The notes beneath the pieces were generated by a model. That model ran no database searches, was not told the origin of the DNA, and worked only from the letters and a program-made list of their open reading frames with translations. Shown piece after piece: positions 1 through 6,804 of a stretch of DNA of 20,232 nucleotides. Origin of the DNA: a virus. Position 1 is the stretch's first letter. Each line of letters starts with the position of its first letter. The DNA lies in the IMG/VR virus record IMGVR_UViG_3300047446_000083, positions 1 through 20,232 of that record; one strand, 5' to 3'. The translations under genes were made by a program, and so were the position numbers.

Positions 1-1
1 G

Positions 2-925
2 CGGATCGACGACGCCGCACAAAACGTCGCCAAGTTCGTGTTCGACAACGGCACCGCGGTCGCGGAGTCGGTGCTCTACAAGTACCCGGACTACGCCACC
101 CGCACCGTGATCTGCTGCTCCACGCAGTCGGGCTGCCCCGTTGGCTGCCGCTTCTGCGGCGCTGGGGACAACTTCGTCCGGTCGCTGACCGCCGACGAGA
201 TCGTCGCCCAGGTCGAGCACTCGATCGAGCAGACCGGCATCCAGGCCTCAGAGATGAAGCGCCTGCAGATCATGTTCATGTCCATGGGCGAGCCGCTCCT
301 GAACCTGAAGGGTCTGATCCCGGCGCTGCGGGAGCTCTATCGGCTGTATCCGAACGCCGCGCTGCTGATCTCCACATCTGCGCCGAACGTCAACTACGAA
401 CCCGTGCGGGAAATCTCGATGGAGATCCCGACGATCGGTCTCCAGTTCTCGGTCCACGAGACGACGGACGCCGCGCGTGACTTCCTGGTGCCATTCAAGA
501 AGAAACTGACGCTGCAGCAGATCGCCCGCGAAGGTCACATCTGGCACGAGGTCACCGGCCGCAACCCGTTCTTCAACTACTGCGCCCACGACGGCAACTC
601 CTCGGTCGAGGATGCCGATCGGCTGCGCGCCCTGTTCGATCCGCATGTCTGGAACGCGACCATCTCCGTGGTCTGCGAGCGCTCCGAAGGCATGCCGGCG
701 ACCAACGAGCACCAGCGTTCGCTGGCTTCGGACTTCAGCATCAAGATGGTCGAGCGCGGCTTCGATGTCCGCGTGTTCGATCCGGCCGGCCAGGACACGA
801 TCGGCGGCGGCTGCGGTCAACTCTGGTTCGTTCAGAAATGGATGCAGGACCACCCCGATCTCGCTCACCCGAGCATCGGTCGTGGCCTGCCAGTTGTCCA
901 CGCTCCGACTGCGCATGCCGCGTAG
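2..925 (+). CDS. RlmN-like radical SAM RNA methyltransferase, 5' end cut off by the window
   Basis: The reading frame is open back to the first bases, so the start lies outside the window; a GTG at 38 is internal. The protein matches the RlmN/Cfr family, which uses S-adenosylmethionine and a 4Fe-4S cluster to methylate C2 of an adenine in 23S rRNA and some tRNAs. Numbering from the GTG, the cluster motif CxxxCxxC is C33, C37 and C40. C26 lies seven residues before C33, the spacing of E. coli Cys118. C259, in a GGGCGQLW context, matches the second catalytic Cys near the C-terminus. The family motifs MGEPLLN and SVHETTDAARDFLVP are present. Both mechanistic cysteines are therefore kept and the enzyme should be active. 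The N-terminal accessory domain is not visible. The gene overlaps the next by 11 bases. Its specific RNA substrate cannot be read from sequence. Confidence 0.85.
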   Translation, partial: RIDDAAQNVAKFVFDNGTAVAESVLYKYPDYATRTVICCSTQSGCPVGCRFCGAGDNFVRSLTADEIVAQVEHSIEQTGIQASEMKRLQIMFMSMGEPLLNLKGLIPALRELYRLYPNAALLISTSAPNVNYEPVREISMEIPTIGLQFSVHETTDAARDFLVPFKKKLTLQQIAREGHIWHEVTGRNPFFNYCAHDGNSSVEDADRLRALFDPHVWNATISVVCERSEGMPATNEHQRSLASDFSIKMVERGFDVRVFDPAGQDTIGGGCGQLWFVQKWMQDHPDLAHPSIGRGLPVVHAPTAHAA

Positions 926-1154
926 CTCGGACCTCACCGACGCCTACCTCAAATTCCAGGCGGCGAGACGGGTCCACGAGGCATGTCTCTGCCGGCTGGA
1001 GGCGTCCTTCATCGTCGGCTCCGCTGAACAAGTGGAGCTGTCGATCTCCGCACTCCTGGACTCGTCGCAGACGCTTGCCGATCGGCTGCGAGACCAGGTG
1101 TTCGCCCAGCTCCGTGACGAGGGGATCGATCCGATCACCCGGAGGCCAATGTGA
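915..1154 (+). CDS. Small helical protein of unknown function (79 aa)
   Basis: I do not recognise this protein. The start ATG at 915 lies inside the end of the radical SAM gene, and the stop overlaps the GTG start of the next gene (GTGA at 1151-1154). It is thus translationally coupled on both sides, which is the main support for it being real. The frame is open further upstream, but only as a shadow of the previous gene. The product is mostly helical, with alternating charged and leucine-rich stretches (LSISALLDSSQTLADRLRDQ), and has no cysteine cluster or membrane segment. It may accompany the exonuclease that follows, but nothing beyond position says so. Confidence 0.6.
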   Translation: MPRSSDLTDAYLKFQAARRVHEACLCRLEASFIVGSAEQVELSISALLDSSQTLADRLRDQVFAQLRDEGIDPITRRPM

Positions 1155-1834
1155 GAGAGATCATCATCGACACCGAAACCACGGGCCTTGAGCGCAAGCT
1201 CGATCGCATCGTGGAAATCGGCTGCGTCGAGATCAACAACCTGCTGCCAACGGGCAAGACGTTCCACAAATACGTCAACCCGTTGCACCCGGTTCACAGG
1301 GATGCGTTCGCCGTCCACGGGCTCAGCAATGAGTTCCTGAAGACGAAGCCGACGTTCAGACGGGTCGTCAACCAGTTCCTCACCTTCATCGGTGATGCGC
1401 GGTTGGTGGCGCACAACGCACCCTTCGATCTCGGGATGATCAACGACGAACTGGATCGGCTCGATATGCAGCCGCTCCAGAACGAAATCGTCGACACGCT
1501 GGAGATGGCGAAGACGAAGCGTCCGGGCAAGCGAGCAACGCTCGATGCTCTGTGCTCCGCCTTCAACGTCGACACCAGCAAGCGAGACCTGCACGGCGCC
1601 CTGCTCGACGCGCAGCTGCTGAGCGAAGTCTACGTCGAACTGCGCGGCGGCCGACAGTACGGCCTCTCGCTGCTCGGCGAGGACGGTAACCCCGCCCACA
1701 CCATCGACAACCTGCCGGCTGCGAGACAGCGACCGGTGCCACTGCCGCCGCGGCTCACCGATGAGGAGCGAGCCGCACACGCCGTCTTCGTCCAGACCCT
1801 GGGCGGAGAAATCATCTGGAACGAATACCGCTGA
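1151..1834 (+). CDS. DnaQ-like 3'-5' exonuclease (DEDDh family, DNA polymerase III epsilon type)
   Basis: The 227-residue protein has all catalytic residues of a DEDDh exonuclease: D7 and E9 in DTETTG (ExoI), D93 in AHNAPFD (ExoII), and H148 and D153 in HGALLDA (ExoIII). Such enzymes remove mispaired 3' nucleotides using two metal ions. In bacteria the epsilon subunit proofreads for the replicative polymerase. The length is close to E. coli DnaQ (243 aa), but I see no clear C-terminal polymerase-binding segment. It starts with GTG overlapping the previous stop. The downstream YqaJ-type nuclease suggests a role in phage replication or recombination. It could act alone or be recruited by the host polymerase. 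Confidence 0.92.
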   Translation: MREIIIDTETTGLERKLDRIVEIGCVEINNLLPTGKTFHKYVNPLHPVHRDAFAVHGLSNEFLKTKPTFRRVVNQFLTFIGDARLVAHNAPFDLGMINDELDRLDMQPLQNEIVDTLEMAKTKRPGKRATLDALCSAFNVDTSKRDLHGALLDAQLLSEVYVELRGGRQYGLSLLGEDGNPAHTIDNLPAARQRPVPLPPRLTDEERAAHAVFVQTLGGEIIWNEYR

Positions 1835-1845
1835 GGAGAACTGAG

Positions 1846-2805
1846 ATGCAGTTTCTACGACGTACCCGCCACCTCGGAATGAGCGATGAAGCCCGTGCCG
1901 CCCGCATGACGTCTCTTGGCGGTTCGGACGCGCGGATCATCATGTCCGGCAACCAGCAAGCGATCGAGCAGCTCTGGCGCGAGAAGCGCGGCGAGCAGGA
2001 GCAGGAGGATATGTCCGAGATCCTGCTGGTCCAGCTCGGCAACGTGACCGAACACCTGAACGCTGACTGGTTCGAGTTCCAGACCGGCATGGTCGTGACC
2101 AACGAGCAGGACAAGGTCTTCTACAAGGATTGGGACAAGGCTCACGCCACCCTCGATGGACTCGTGCGTCAGACGCTCGAAGGCCCCGTCAAGGCGATGG
2201 TCGAGTTCAAGTTCATGTTCCCGTTCGGCTTCGACAAGCAAGCCGCCTTCGACAAGTACTACCCGCAGTGCCAGCACAACATGATGGTGATGGATCTGCC
2301 GGTCTCGTACCTGTCGATCATCACGGGCGCTGGCCAGTGGGTGTCGATGGAGGTCACGGCCGACATCTTCTACCAGGCCAAGATGCTCCAGGCCGAGCAG
2401 GACTTCTGGGACTGCGTCCAGACGGGCCGCACGCCCGGAAATCCTGTGGCGGAGGTCCCGCTGCTGGAGAAGATCCGCGTCGCCGACATGAGCCAGGACA
2501 ACGCCTGGTGCGACCTCGCCCAGAAGATGGTCGAGACCAAGACCGTCGCTGAAGAGCACGAGAAGGCGAAGAAGGCGATCAAGGCGCTGATGCCTGGCGA
2601 CGCCAAGATCGCCTCCGGCAAGGGCGTGACGATCTCCTACTCGAAGGATGGGAAGAAGCTCATCAACATCGACAAGGAGGCCGTCAAGCAGGCCGACAAG
2701 GACTCCGGCCGCCCGTTGCCCGAGCCCAAACCCAAAGCGACACGCTCCCGGAAGGCGGCGAACAGCAACGAGAAACCCGCAGAACCCGCGGCAGACGCCG
2801 CTTAA
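1846..2805 (+). CDS. YqaJ-type phage recombination exonuclease
   Basis: The 319-residue protein resembles the YqaJ viral recombinase family, lambda-exonuclease-like members of the PD-(D/E)XK nucleases. They resect double-stranded DNA so an annealing protein can pair the strands. The visible signature is E69 in LGNVTEHLNADWFE, D104 in TLDGLV, and E120-x-K122 in VEFKF, followed by YPQCQHNMMVMD, which fits the substrate-channel helix of the family. The last 60 residues are a lysine- and proline-rich tail of low complexity. An AGGAGA ribosome site lies seven or so bases before the ATG. The gene directly downstream is a plausible annealing partner, the normal arrangement for phage two-component recombination systems. 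Confidence 0.85.
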   Translation: MQFLRRTRHLGMSDEARAARMTSLGGSDARIIMSGNQQAIEQLWREKRGEQEQEDMSEILLVQLGNVTEHLNADWFEFQTGMVVTNEQDKVFYKDWDKAHATLDGLVRQTLEGPVKAMVEFKFMFPFGFDKQAAFDKYYPQCQHNMMVMDLPVSYLSIITGAGQWVSMEVTADIFYQAKMLQAEQDFWDCVQTGRTPGNPVAEVPLLEKIRVADMSQDNAWCDLAQKMVETKTVAEEHEKAKKAIKALMPGDAKIASGKGVTISYSKDGKKLINIDKEAVKQADKDSGRPLPEPKPKATRSRKAANSNEKPAEPAADAA

Positions 2806-2820
2806 TCACAGGAGAGAACC

Positions 2821-3552
2821 ATGGCACGAAGCAATCCCAGGCTCGACAAGATCTACGACGTTTTCGAGAAGCACAAGGTCGACATCGACCGCGACGCGAT
2901 CTGGGAAGTCCAGGGTACGCCTGTCGTCAAGCACAAGGACGTCGAGCGTCTCGGTGCCGCGATCGGCATCAAGTGGACGAAGCCCGAGATCCTGCGCGCC
3001 GAGCGTGACGAGGCGGTCATCCTCGTCATGGGTGAAGCCAACGGCAAGACCGAATGGTCGATCGGCGAGGCGTTGATCTCGCTCGAAGGCAAGCCCGGCG
3101 GCAACTACAAGGTCAAGGGCAAGATGGCGGCGTATCCGTACGCCATGGCGGAGAAGCGGGCGAAGGATCGCGTGATCCTGAAGATCGCCGATCTGCATGG
3201 TGACGCCTACTCGTCCGAGGAAGCCGACGATTTCAAGGAAGAGTCGGGTAACAGCCGCAACGACGACCGCCGCGATGACCGTCGCGACATCCGTCAGGAT
3301 AGCCGTCCGGCGAACGACGACAAGGCTCCGGCTCGCGAGGCCACCGTTTCCAAGGAGGAAGGTCAGAAGATCGTGACCTTCTGGTCGGACAAGATCGCGA
3401 AGATCACCCGCACCAAGGAAGCGATGGAAATCGCGTCGAGCCAGGACTTCATCAAGGACATGAAAGTCCTGTCCTCGAACGGCGAGGCCTATGTGATGGG
3501 CAAGCTCAGCGACAAGTCGCAGGAGCTGAAGAAGGCGGCCCATGCCGGATAG
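2821..3552 (+). CDS. Probable phage single-strand annealing or recombination partner protein
   Basis: The 243-residue protein has an alphaproteobacterial phage-type core: VVKHKDVERLGAAIGIKW, a beta-rich middle with GEANGKTEWSIGEA, and the helix YPYAMAEKRAKDRVILKIA. This layout recalls Rad52/Erf-like annealing proteins, in which a 'KRA..RAL' helix follows a beta sheet. I cannot prove that family. After about residue 140 comes an acidic and arginine-rich linker (RNDDRRDDRRDIRQDSRP), then a helical C-terminal part, like the disordered tails of annealing proteins. An AGGAGA ribosome site precedes the ATG. Its place right after the YqaJ-type nuclease supports a role in strand annealing. The alternative is an uncharacterised accessory protein. 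Confidence 0.55.
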   Translation: MARSNPRLDKIYDVFEKHKVDIDRDAIWEVQGTPVVKHKDVERLGAAIGIKWTKPEILRAERDEAVILVMGEANGKTEWSIGEALISLEGKPGGNYKVKGKMAAYPYAMAEKRAKDRVILKIADLHGDAYSSEEADDFKEESGNSRNDDRRDDRRDIRQDSRPANDDKAPAREATVSKEEGQKIVTFWSDKIAKITRTKEAMEIASSQDFIKDMKVLSSNGEAYVMGKLSDKSQELKKAAHAG

Positions 3553-3802
3553 GGCTGCGGCCTACATGGAGCTGGCTACCTTTGCGATTTCGATCGCCGA
3601 GGGGCCAGCCTCCTCCCTGCGGCAGTGGTGGGCGGACGAACGCGCCCACCGCGAGGACTACGGCCTCAGCCAGGATCAGATCGACACGCTCGTCGAGGCC
3701 TGCCGGGTGAAGGTCAAGTCCTGGGGCAGCGAGGAGAGACCGAGATCAGAACCCAAACCGAGATCAACCAACCAGCGTGCCCGTCAGGGATCGCTGATCT
3801 GA
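3542..3802 (+). CDS. Hypothetical protein (86 aa)
   Basis: I do not recognise this protein. Its ATG lies 11 bases inside the end of the preceding gene. The first 60 residues look folded and helical, with the tryptophan pair LRQWWADERAHRED. The last 25 are arginine- and proline-rich and probably disordered. No cysteine motif, signal peptide or membrane segment is visible. It sits between the recombination pair and a small replication-type protein, so an accessory role in DNA metabolism is possible but unproven. Confidence 0.6.
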   Translation: MPDRAAAYMELATFAISIAEGPASSLRQWWADERAHREDYGLSQDQIDTLVEACRVKVKSWGSEERPRSEPKPRSTNQRARQGSLI

Positions 3803-3825
3803 GGCGTCATGAAGAGAACTGATAC

Positions 3826-4323
3826 ATGAGCGCGAGCAACAAATCGAAGAACAAGTGGATCATGCTCCGCAAGGTCGAAGGTCGCATGGTCCCGCATGCT
3901 CGATACGATGCGGAGATGCTTGAAGCGATCCCGGAGAACGTTCCTGTGCGGGCTCAGTTCGCACAGCCTCGTAGCGGCCCCAGGCACCGCCTCTATCGGG
4001 TGCTGATCCGCATCGTCGCCAACAACACCGATCTGTTCGCGCACGAAGATGCACTGCACGACACGCTGCTGCTCGCCAATGGCGTGGTGCGCCCGGTCAT
4101 GACCACCGCTGGCGAGATCATCATGATGCCCTCCTCCACCGCGTACGACGCGATGGGCGAGGACGAGTTCAAAGCCTACTTCGACGCCGCGCTCGAAACG
4201 ATCCAGACGCACATCATCCCGGGTATCGATCTGGATGCGCTGCTGAAGGAAGCCCGGCAACAATCGAATTACAAGGACGCCGCCAACGACAACGACGAGC
4301 GGCCGAAAGAAGAGGTGGCGTGA
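3826..4323 (+). CDS. Phage protein resembling DUF1367
   Basis: The 165-residue protein has a lysine-rich start, a basic central stretch (QPRSGPRHRLYRVLIRIVAN) and a C-terminal part reading SSTAYDAMGEDEFKAYFDAALE. That pattern recalls the DUF1367 family of phage proteins found near recombination genes. Those proteins carry an Arg/His block and a phenylalanine-rich helix before the C-terminus. The match is from memory and is tentative. It ends in a polar tail containing AANDNDERP, typical of Rhizobiales proteins. A weak GAAGAGA ribosome site lies upstream, and its stop overlaps the next start (TGATG). Confidence 0.6.
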   Translation: MSASNKSKNKWIMLRKVEGRMVPHARYDAEMLEAIPENVPVRAQFAQPRSGPRHRLYRVLIRIVANNTDLFAHEDALHDTLLLANGVVRPVMTTAGEIIMMPSSTAYDAMGEDEFKAYFDAALETIQTHIIPGIDLDALLKEARQQSNYKDAANDNDERPKEEVA

Positions 4324-4754
4324 TGGAACTGTTGAAGAAGCTTTCGAACCTGATCAGCGGCCTCGGCAAGAACGAGAAACCGCAAATGCCGGAGTGGTTC
4401 GGCTCCTACCTCGACGAGGACGGGATGGTCGCCGACGTGGTCAGGCGCGTGAGCGATGACCAGATCGCGCTGAACCGCTGGCTCGATCCGTGGAGCTGGA
4501 AGTTCCCGTACACCCTGAAGCCTGGCGTGCTCAACCCGCCGGAGCATGCCGGCTGCCTGATCCACGCGGGCCGCGGCATCCGCAACTTCTACGGTCTCTG
4601 GCACGCGGACAATCCGCACACCGGGGTCGGCGAGTACGAGGTCACGGACGGCATCGTCACCGATCCGCGCCACCCGGACAACTTCTCCCAGCGCGTCGTC
4701 GAGCGGGCTAAGGCTGAGCTGGCTCGGCTCTTCCCGGAGTTCATCGTGGCATGA
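4323..4754 (+). CDS. Hypothetical phage protein (143 aa)
   Basis: I do not recognise the family. The ATG at 4323 overlaps the previous stop as TGATG. A GTG one codon earlier is possible, but ATG fits the coupling pattern of the region. The protein has an amphipathic N-terminal helix, an aromatic-rich middle (LNRWLDPWSWKFPY) and a possible compact core with CLIHAGRGIRNFYGLWH. A C-terminal helix rich in Arg, Ala and Glu follows. The many Trp, His and Tyr residues suggest a folded domain, possibly a ligand-binding one. No catalytic motif is evident. It is coupled to the next gene by ATGA at 4751. Confidence 0.6.
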   Translation: MELLKKLSNLISGLGKNEKPQMPEWFGSYLDEDGMVADVVRRVSDDQIALNRWLDPWSWKFPYTLKPGVLNPPEHAGCLIHAGRGIRNFYGLWHADNPHTGVGEYEVTDGIVTDPRHPDNFSQRVVERAKAELARLFPEFIVA

Positions 4755-5029
4755 ACGCTGACGTCCTCGCGAAGCAGTGCGTAGAGAACATCAACTTCTA
4801 CACGCTCAACAAGATGCCAGCTGACGAAGCCGGCATCCTGCTCACCACGCCCAAGGGCTGGAAGGCTCCTCCGCGGTTTCCGCGGGGAAGGCTCAACATC
4901 GTCAAGGAAGACGGCACCAGGGTCTGGCACTTCAACGCAATGCGGCTGCTGGCCTACCTGGTCGGCAACAAACTCACCACCCTCAAGATCGAGATGAAGG
5001 CACCACCGAAAATGATTGGGAAAAACTGA
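4751..5029 (+). CDS. Hypothetical protein (92 aa)
   Basis: I do not recognise this protein. It starts in an ATGA overlap with the preceding stop. The protein is basic, with the central segment KGWKAPPRFPRGRLNIV and an aromatic turn VWHFNAMRLLAYLVG. This might form a small nucleic-acid-binding or protein-binding fold. It ends in a lysine-rich tail. Only two bases separate its stop from the next start. No catalytic residues can be assigned. Confidence 0.55.
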   Translation: MNADVLAKQCVENINFYTLNKMPADEAGILLTTPKGWKAPPRFPRGRLNIVKEDGTRVWHFNAMRLLAYLVGNKLTTLKIEMKAPPKMIGKN

Positions 5030-5031
5030 CA

Positions 5032-5475
5032 ATGAACCCGAAGCTGCTACCCGCCGCAGATGACCTCGGCGGCAACATTTCCAGAATCGTCGAGGAGTCC
5101 GGTGAGGTTCTCCAGGCGATCGGCAAGATCGAGAGATTTGGTCTCGACAGCTACCACCCTCGCAAGGGCGGGCTGAACAACGCCGCGCACATGCTGAGCG
5201 AGCTGGCCGACCTACGCCACGCCATCTCTGTCACCGAATCGCTGCTGACCGATCACGCGAAGGCCGTGGTGCTGAGCGACGGCGTCTACCGCCACGACTT
5301 CGTCTGGACCGACACGCTGATCACCACCAAGGAGCTGCGCGAGCTGGTCGGCGACGAGGACTACGACAACGACGACGACTTCAACGACGCCCACACCTGC
5401 ATCCCGGTCTGCGCCGGCCAGTGGCACCGCGAGGGGCTGGAGTGGCGCTTTTACGTCGACCCAGAGCTGGACTGA
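5032..5475 (+). CDS. MazG-like nucleotide pyrophosphohydrolase with acidic C-terminal extension
   Basis: The first 65 residues carry the all-alpha NTP pyrophosphohydrolase signature: E22-x-x-E25 in VEESGEVLQAIGK, and E57-x-x-D60 in SELADLRHAI. In this superfamily these acidic residues bind magnesium and hydrolyse (d)NTPs to monophosphates. About 80 further residues follow, starting with a segment of unknown type and then a very acidic run (DEDYDNDDDFND). A Trp- and Cys-containing end (CIPVCAGQWHREGLEW) follows that. This extension is not part of the standard domain. The gene starts two bases after the previous stop with no strong ribosome site. A second MazG-like gene lies at 14395. Together with NrdJ and ThyA it points to dNTP pool control. 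Confidence 0.75.
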   Translation: MNPKLLPAADDLGGNISRIVEESGEVLQAIGKIERFGLDSYHPRKGGLNNAAHMLSELADLRHAISVTESLLTDHAKAVVLSDGVYRHDFVWTDTLITTKELRELVGDEDYDNDDDFNDAHTCIPVCAGQWHREGLEWRFYVDPELD

Positions 5476-5708
5476 TGCGCACCCCTCGTTTGTCGAGAGC
5501 CCAGCTCCGCCTGATGGACGCATGGGTTCCGACCCAGAAGCATTGGATGGAGAAGGCCGGCTGGTTCATCGGCGTCACCGCGACTACCAAGCGCGAGCAG
5601 CGCAGCCTCGACGCACTGAACCGCAAGGGTTTCATCAGCTGGGACGGCGAGTTCACCAAGGAAGGCCTGGCAGCCTACGAGAGGAAAATTTCTCGTCTTC
5701 GTGCTTGA
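5475..5708 (+). CDS. Small hypothetical protein, possibly winged-helix-like (77 aa)
   Basis: The ATG at 5475 overlaps the preceding stop (TGATG). The frame is open upstream, but coupling and coding context favour this start. The sequence has the rhythm of a short winged helix: a helix (LSRAQLRLMDAW), a second (KREQRSLDALNRKGFI), then a wing-like SWDGEFTKEGLAAYE. Small phage proteins of this shape often bind DNA, but this is an inference from secondary structure. The stop codon lies inside the TTGACT that precedes the first copy of the repeated palindrome. Confidence 0.55.
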   Translation: MRTPRLSRAQLRLMDAWVPTQKHWMEKAGWFIGVTATTKREQRSLDALNRKGFISWDGEFTKEGLAAYERKISRLRA

Positions 5709-5741
5709 CTGTTTGCTTGAATGCAAATACCAAAAGCAAAT
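5705..5741 (+). promoter_or_regulatory. Repeated palindromic element, copy 1, with downstream half-site
   Basis: The core at 5712-5727, TTTGCTTGAATGCAAA, has perfect arms TTTGC and GCAAA around six bases. TTGACT lies directly before it and overlaps the upstream stop codon. A second half-site, GCAAAT, lies at 5736, exactly 13 bases after the first, and runs into the ATG at 5740. The core ends 12 bases before that ATG. Confidence 0.65.
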
Positions 5742-6246
5742 GGATGCCACCCTCCCTCTCGCACCTCCGACCGGGTTCAGAAAAGCGATCCCGGTCTTGG
5801 TGAAGCTCAAGGTGGTTATCCGGCAGGACAGCAAATGCGCGACCTGCGGTGAACGCCTGGGCAAGCTCGAAGACGCCGAGTTCGATCATATCCCCGCAGT
5901 GCAGCTGCGCTGCTGGGATCCAGAGGCGAAGGACACTGTGCCGCCGTCCAACGACGAGGAGCACATCTTCGCCAAGCACGTCGACTGCCACGCAGCCAAG
6001 ACCTTCGGGTCGAAGGCATCGAAGCGAGGTGCCGACGTGACGGAGATCGCGCGGACAAAGCGCATAGCCAAGGACACCGAAGAGTTCAGACGCCGCATGC
6101 TGGCGAAGGGCGACCCCGATGCGGTGGTCGAACCTCCCAGCATGCGGCCCAAGCGGGCGTGGCCGAAGAGGTCATTCTCGAAGAGGGAAAAACATGAAGG
6201 CACACGTTCGAGAGATCAAGAAGGAGGCGCAGCAGCTGAAGGATGA
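5740..6246 (+). CDS. HNH endonuclease-like protein
   Basis: The 168-residue protein has an HNH layout with a zinc site: C33-x-x-C36 (CATCG), the first histidine H50 in FDHIP, N71 in PPSNDEEH, and H80 and H84 flanking C83 in KHVDCH. HNH nucleases nick or cut DNA with one metal ion. In phages they serve in packaging, homing or host DNA attack. The C-terminal third is basic and low-complexity and may be disordered. I chose ATG 5740 because it follows the repeated regulatory element. The frame runs back to 5701, but that would place the element inside the gene. No good ribosome site precedes 5740. The last 53 bases overlap the next gene. Confidence 0.7.
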   Translation: MDATLPLAPPTGFRKAIPVLVKLKVVIRQDSKCATCGERLGKLEDAEFDHIPAVQLRCWDPEAKDTVPPSNDEEHIFAKHVDCHAAKTFGSKASKRGADVTEIARTKRIAKDTEEFRRRMLAKGDPDAVVEPPSMRPKRAWPKRSFSKREKHEGTRSRDQEGGAAAEG

Positions 6247-6415
6247 TGGCGAGATAGACGAGTTCTACCTCGACCAAAACAGAAGACACTACGTGGTCCA
6301 CTTCCGAGTCCGGACATCGTGGGCCCAGGTGCCTTTCGCATCATCACCGCGCACCCCGTACGTTTCCAACTTCACCCGACAGCAGATCCGACGCCGCATT
6401 CGTTCTCTGCCGTGA
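6194..6415 (+). CDS. Small basic hypothetical protein (73 aa)
   Basis: I do not recognise this protein. The ATG at 6194 follows an AGAGGGAAAAAC stretch and lies 53 bases inside the end of the HNH gene, a long overlap for this region. The first half is a charged helix (REIKKEAQQLKDDGEIDEFY). The second half is beta-like and strongly basic, ending RQQIRRRIRSLP, as in small nucleic-acid-binding proteins. Its stop codon abuts copy 2 of the repeated palindrome. Confidence 0.6.
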   Translation: MKAHVREIKKEAQQLKDDGEIDEFYLDQNRRHYVVHFRVRTSWAQVPFASSPRTPYVSNFTRQQIRRRIRSLP

Positions 6416-6438
6416 CGTTTGTTTGAATGCAAAAGGAG
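6414..6438 (+). promoter_or_regulatory. Repeated palindromic element, copy 2, fused to a ribosome binding site
   Basis: The core at 6418-6433, TTTGTTTGAATGCAAA, differs from copy 1 at one base. TGAC precedes it and includes the stop of the upstream gene. Its right arm runs straight into the ribosome site as GCAAAAGGAG, and the ATG at 6444 follows five bases later. A transcript starting downstream of the core would lack this ribosome site. The element is therefore not simply the -10 region of a promoter for this gene. Confidence 0.65.
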
Positions 6439-6443
6439 CACCG

Positions 6444-6779
6444 ATGTTCACTTCCGACGCCATCTTGAGCGGCCTGATGAAGGCCTTCGCCTTCCTGGCC
6501 AGACCGAAGCCTGGTCCCAAGGTCAAGTTCACCTACCGCACCGCCGGCACGGCTGTGCATGCCCGTCGCCGCCTGCGCCCGTCCGAGAACGTCGCTGTCA
6601 ACCAGCTCGTCTCCGACCTGGCGATCCTCGATCCGAACAACACGGACCACGACGCGAAGATCAAGGAGACGATCAACGCGCTCGGCAAGCTGCCGGTGAA
6701 GTTCGTCCCGATCAAGCGCGAGACCCGCATCCAGACCGCCAAGGTCTACCCGTACCGCTCCACCAAGCGCGGCGCCTGA
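6444..6779 (+). CDS. Hypothetical basic protein (111 aa)
   Basis: I do not recognise the family. The start ATG at 6444 has an AGGAG five bases upstream and is the clear choice; a TTG at 6423 lies inside the regulatory element. The protein has a short hydrophobic N-terminal stretch (AILSGLMKAFAFLARP), too interrupted to be a sure membrane segment. Three basic clusters follow (VHARRRLRP, PIKRETRIQ, YPYRSTKRGA). The mixture suggests nucleic acid or membrane-surface contact. It precedes the ribonucleotide reductase by 25 bases and may be cotranscribed with it. Confidence 0.55.
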   Translation: MFTSDAILSGLMKAFAFLARPKPGPKVKFTYRTAGTAVHARRRLRPSENVAVNQLVSDLAILDPNNTDHDAKIKETINALGKLPVKFVPIKRETRIQTAKVYPYRSTKRGA

Positions 6780-6804
6780 GCACGAGAACGAGAAACAGTA
6801 GCTT

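Noticed and set aside
5701-5739. Upstream start for the HNH gene
   Set aside because: It would put copy 1 of the repeated element inside the coding region and overlap the previous gene's stop. The ATG at 5740 leaves the element intergenic, as at the other copies.
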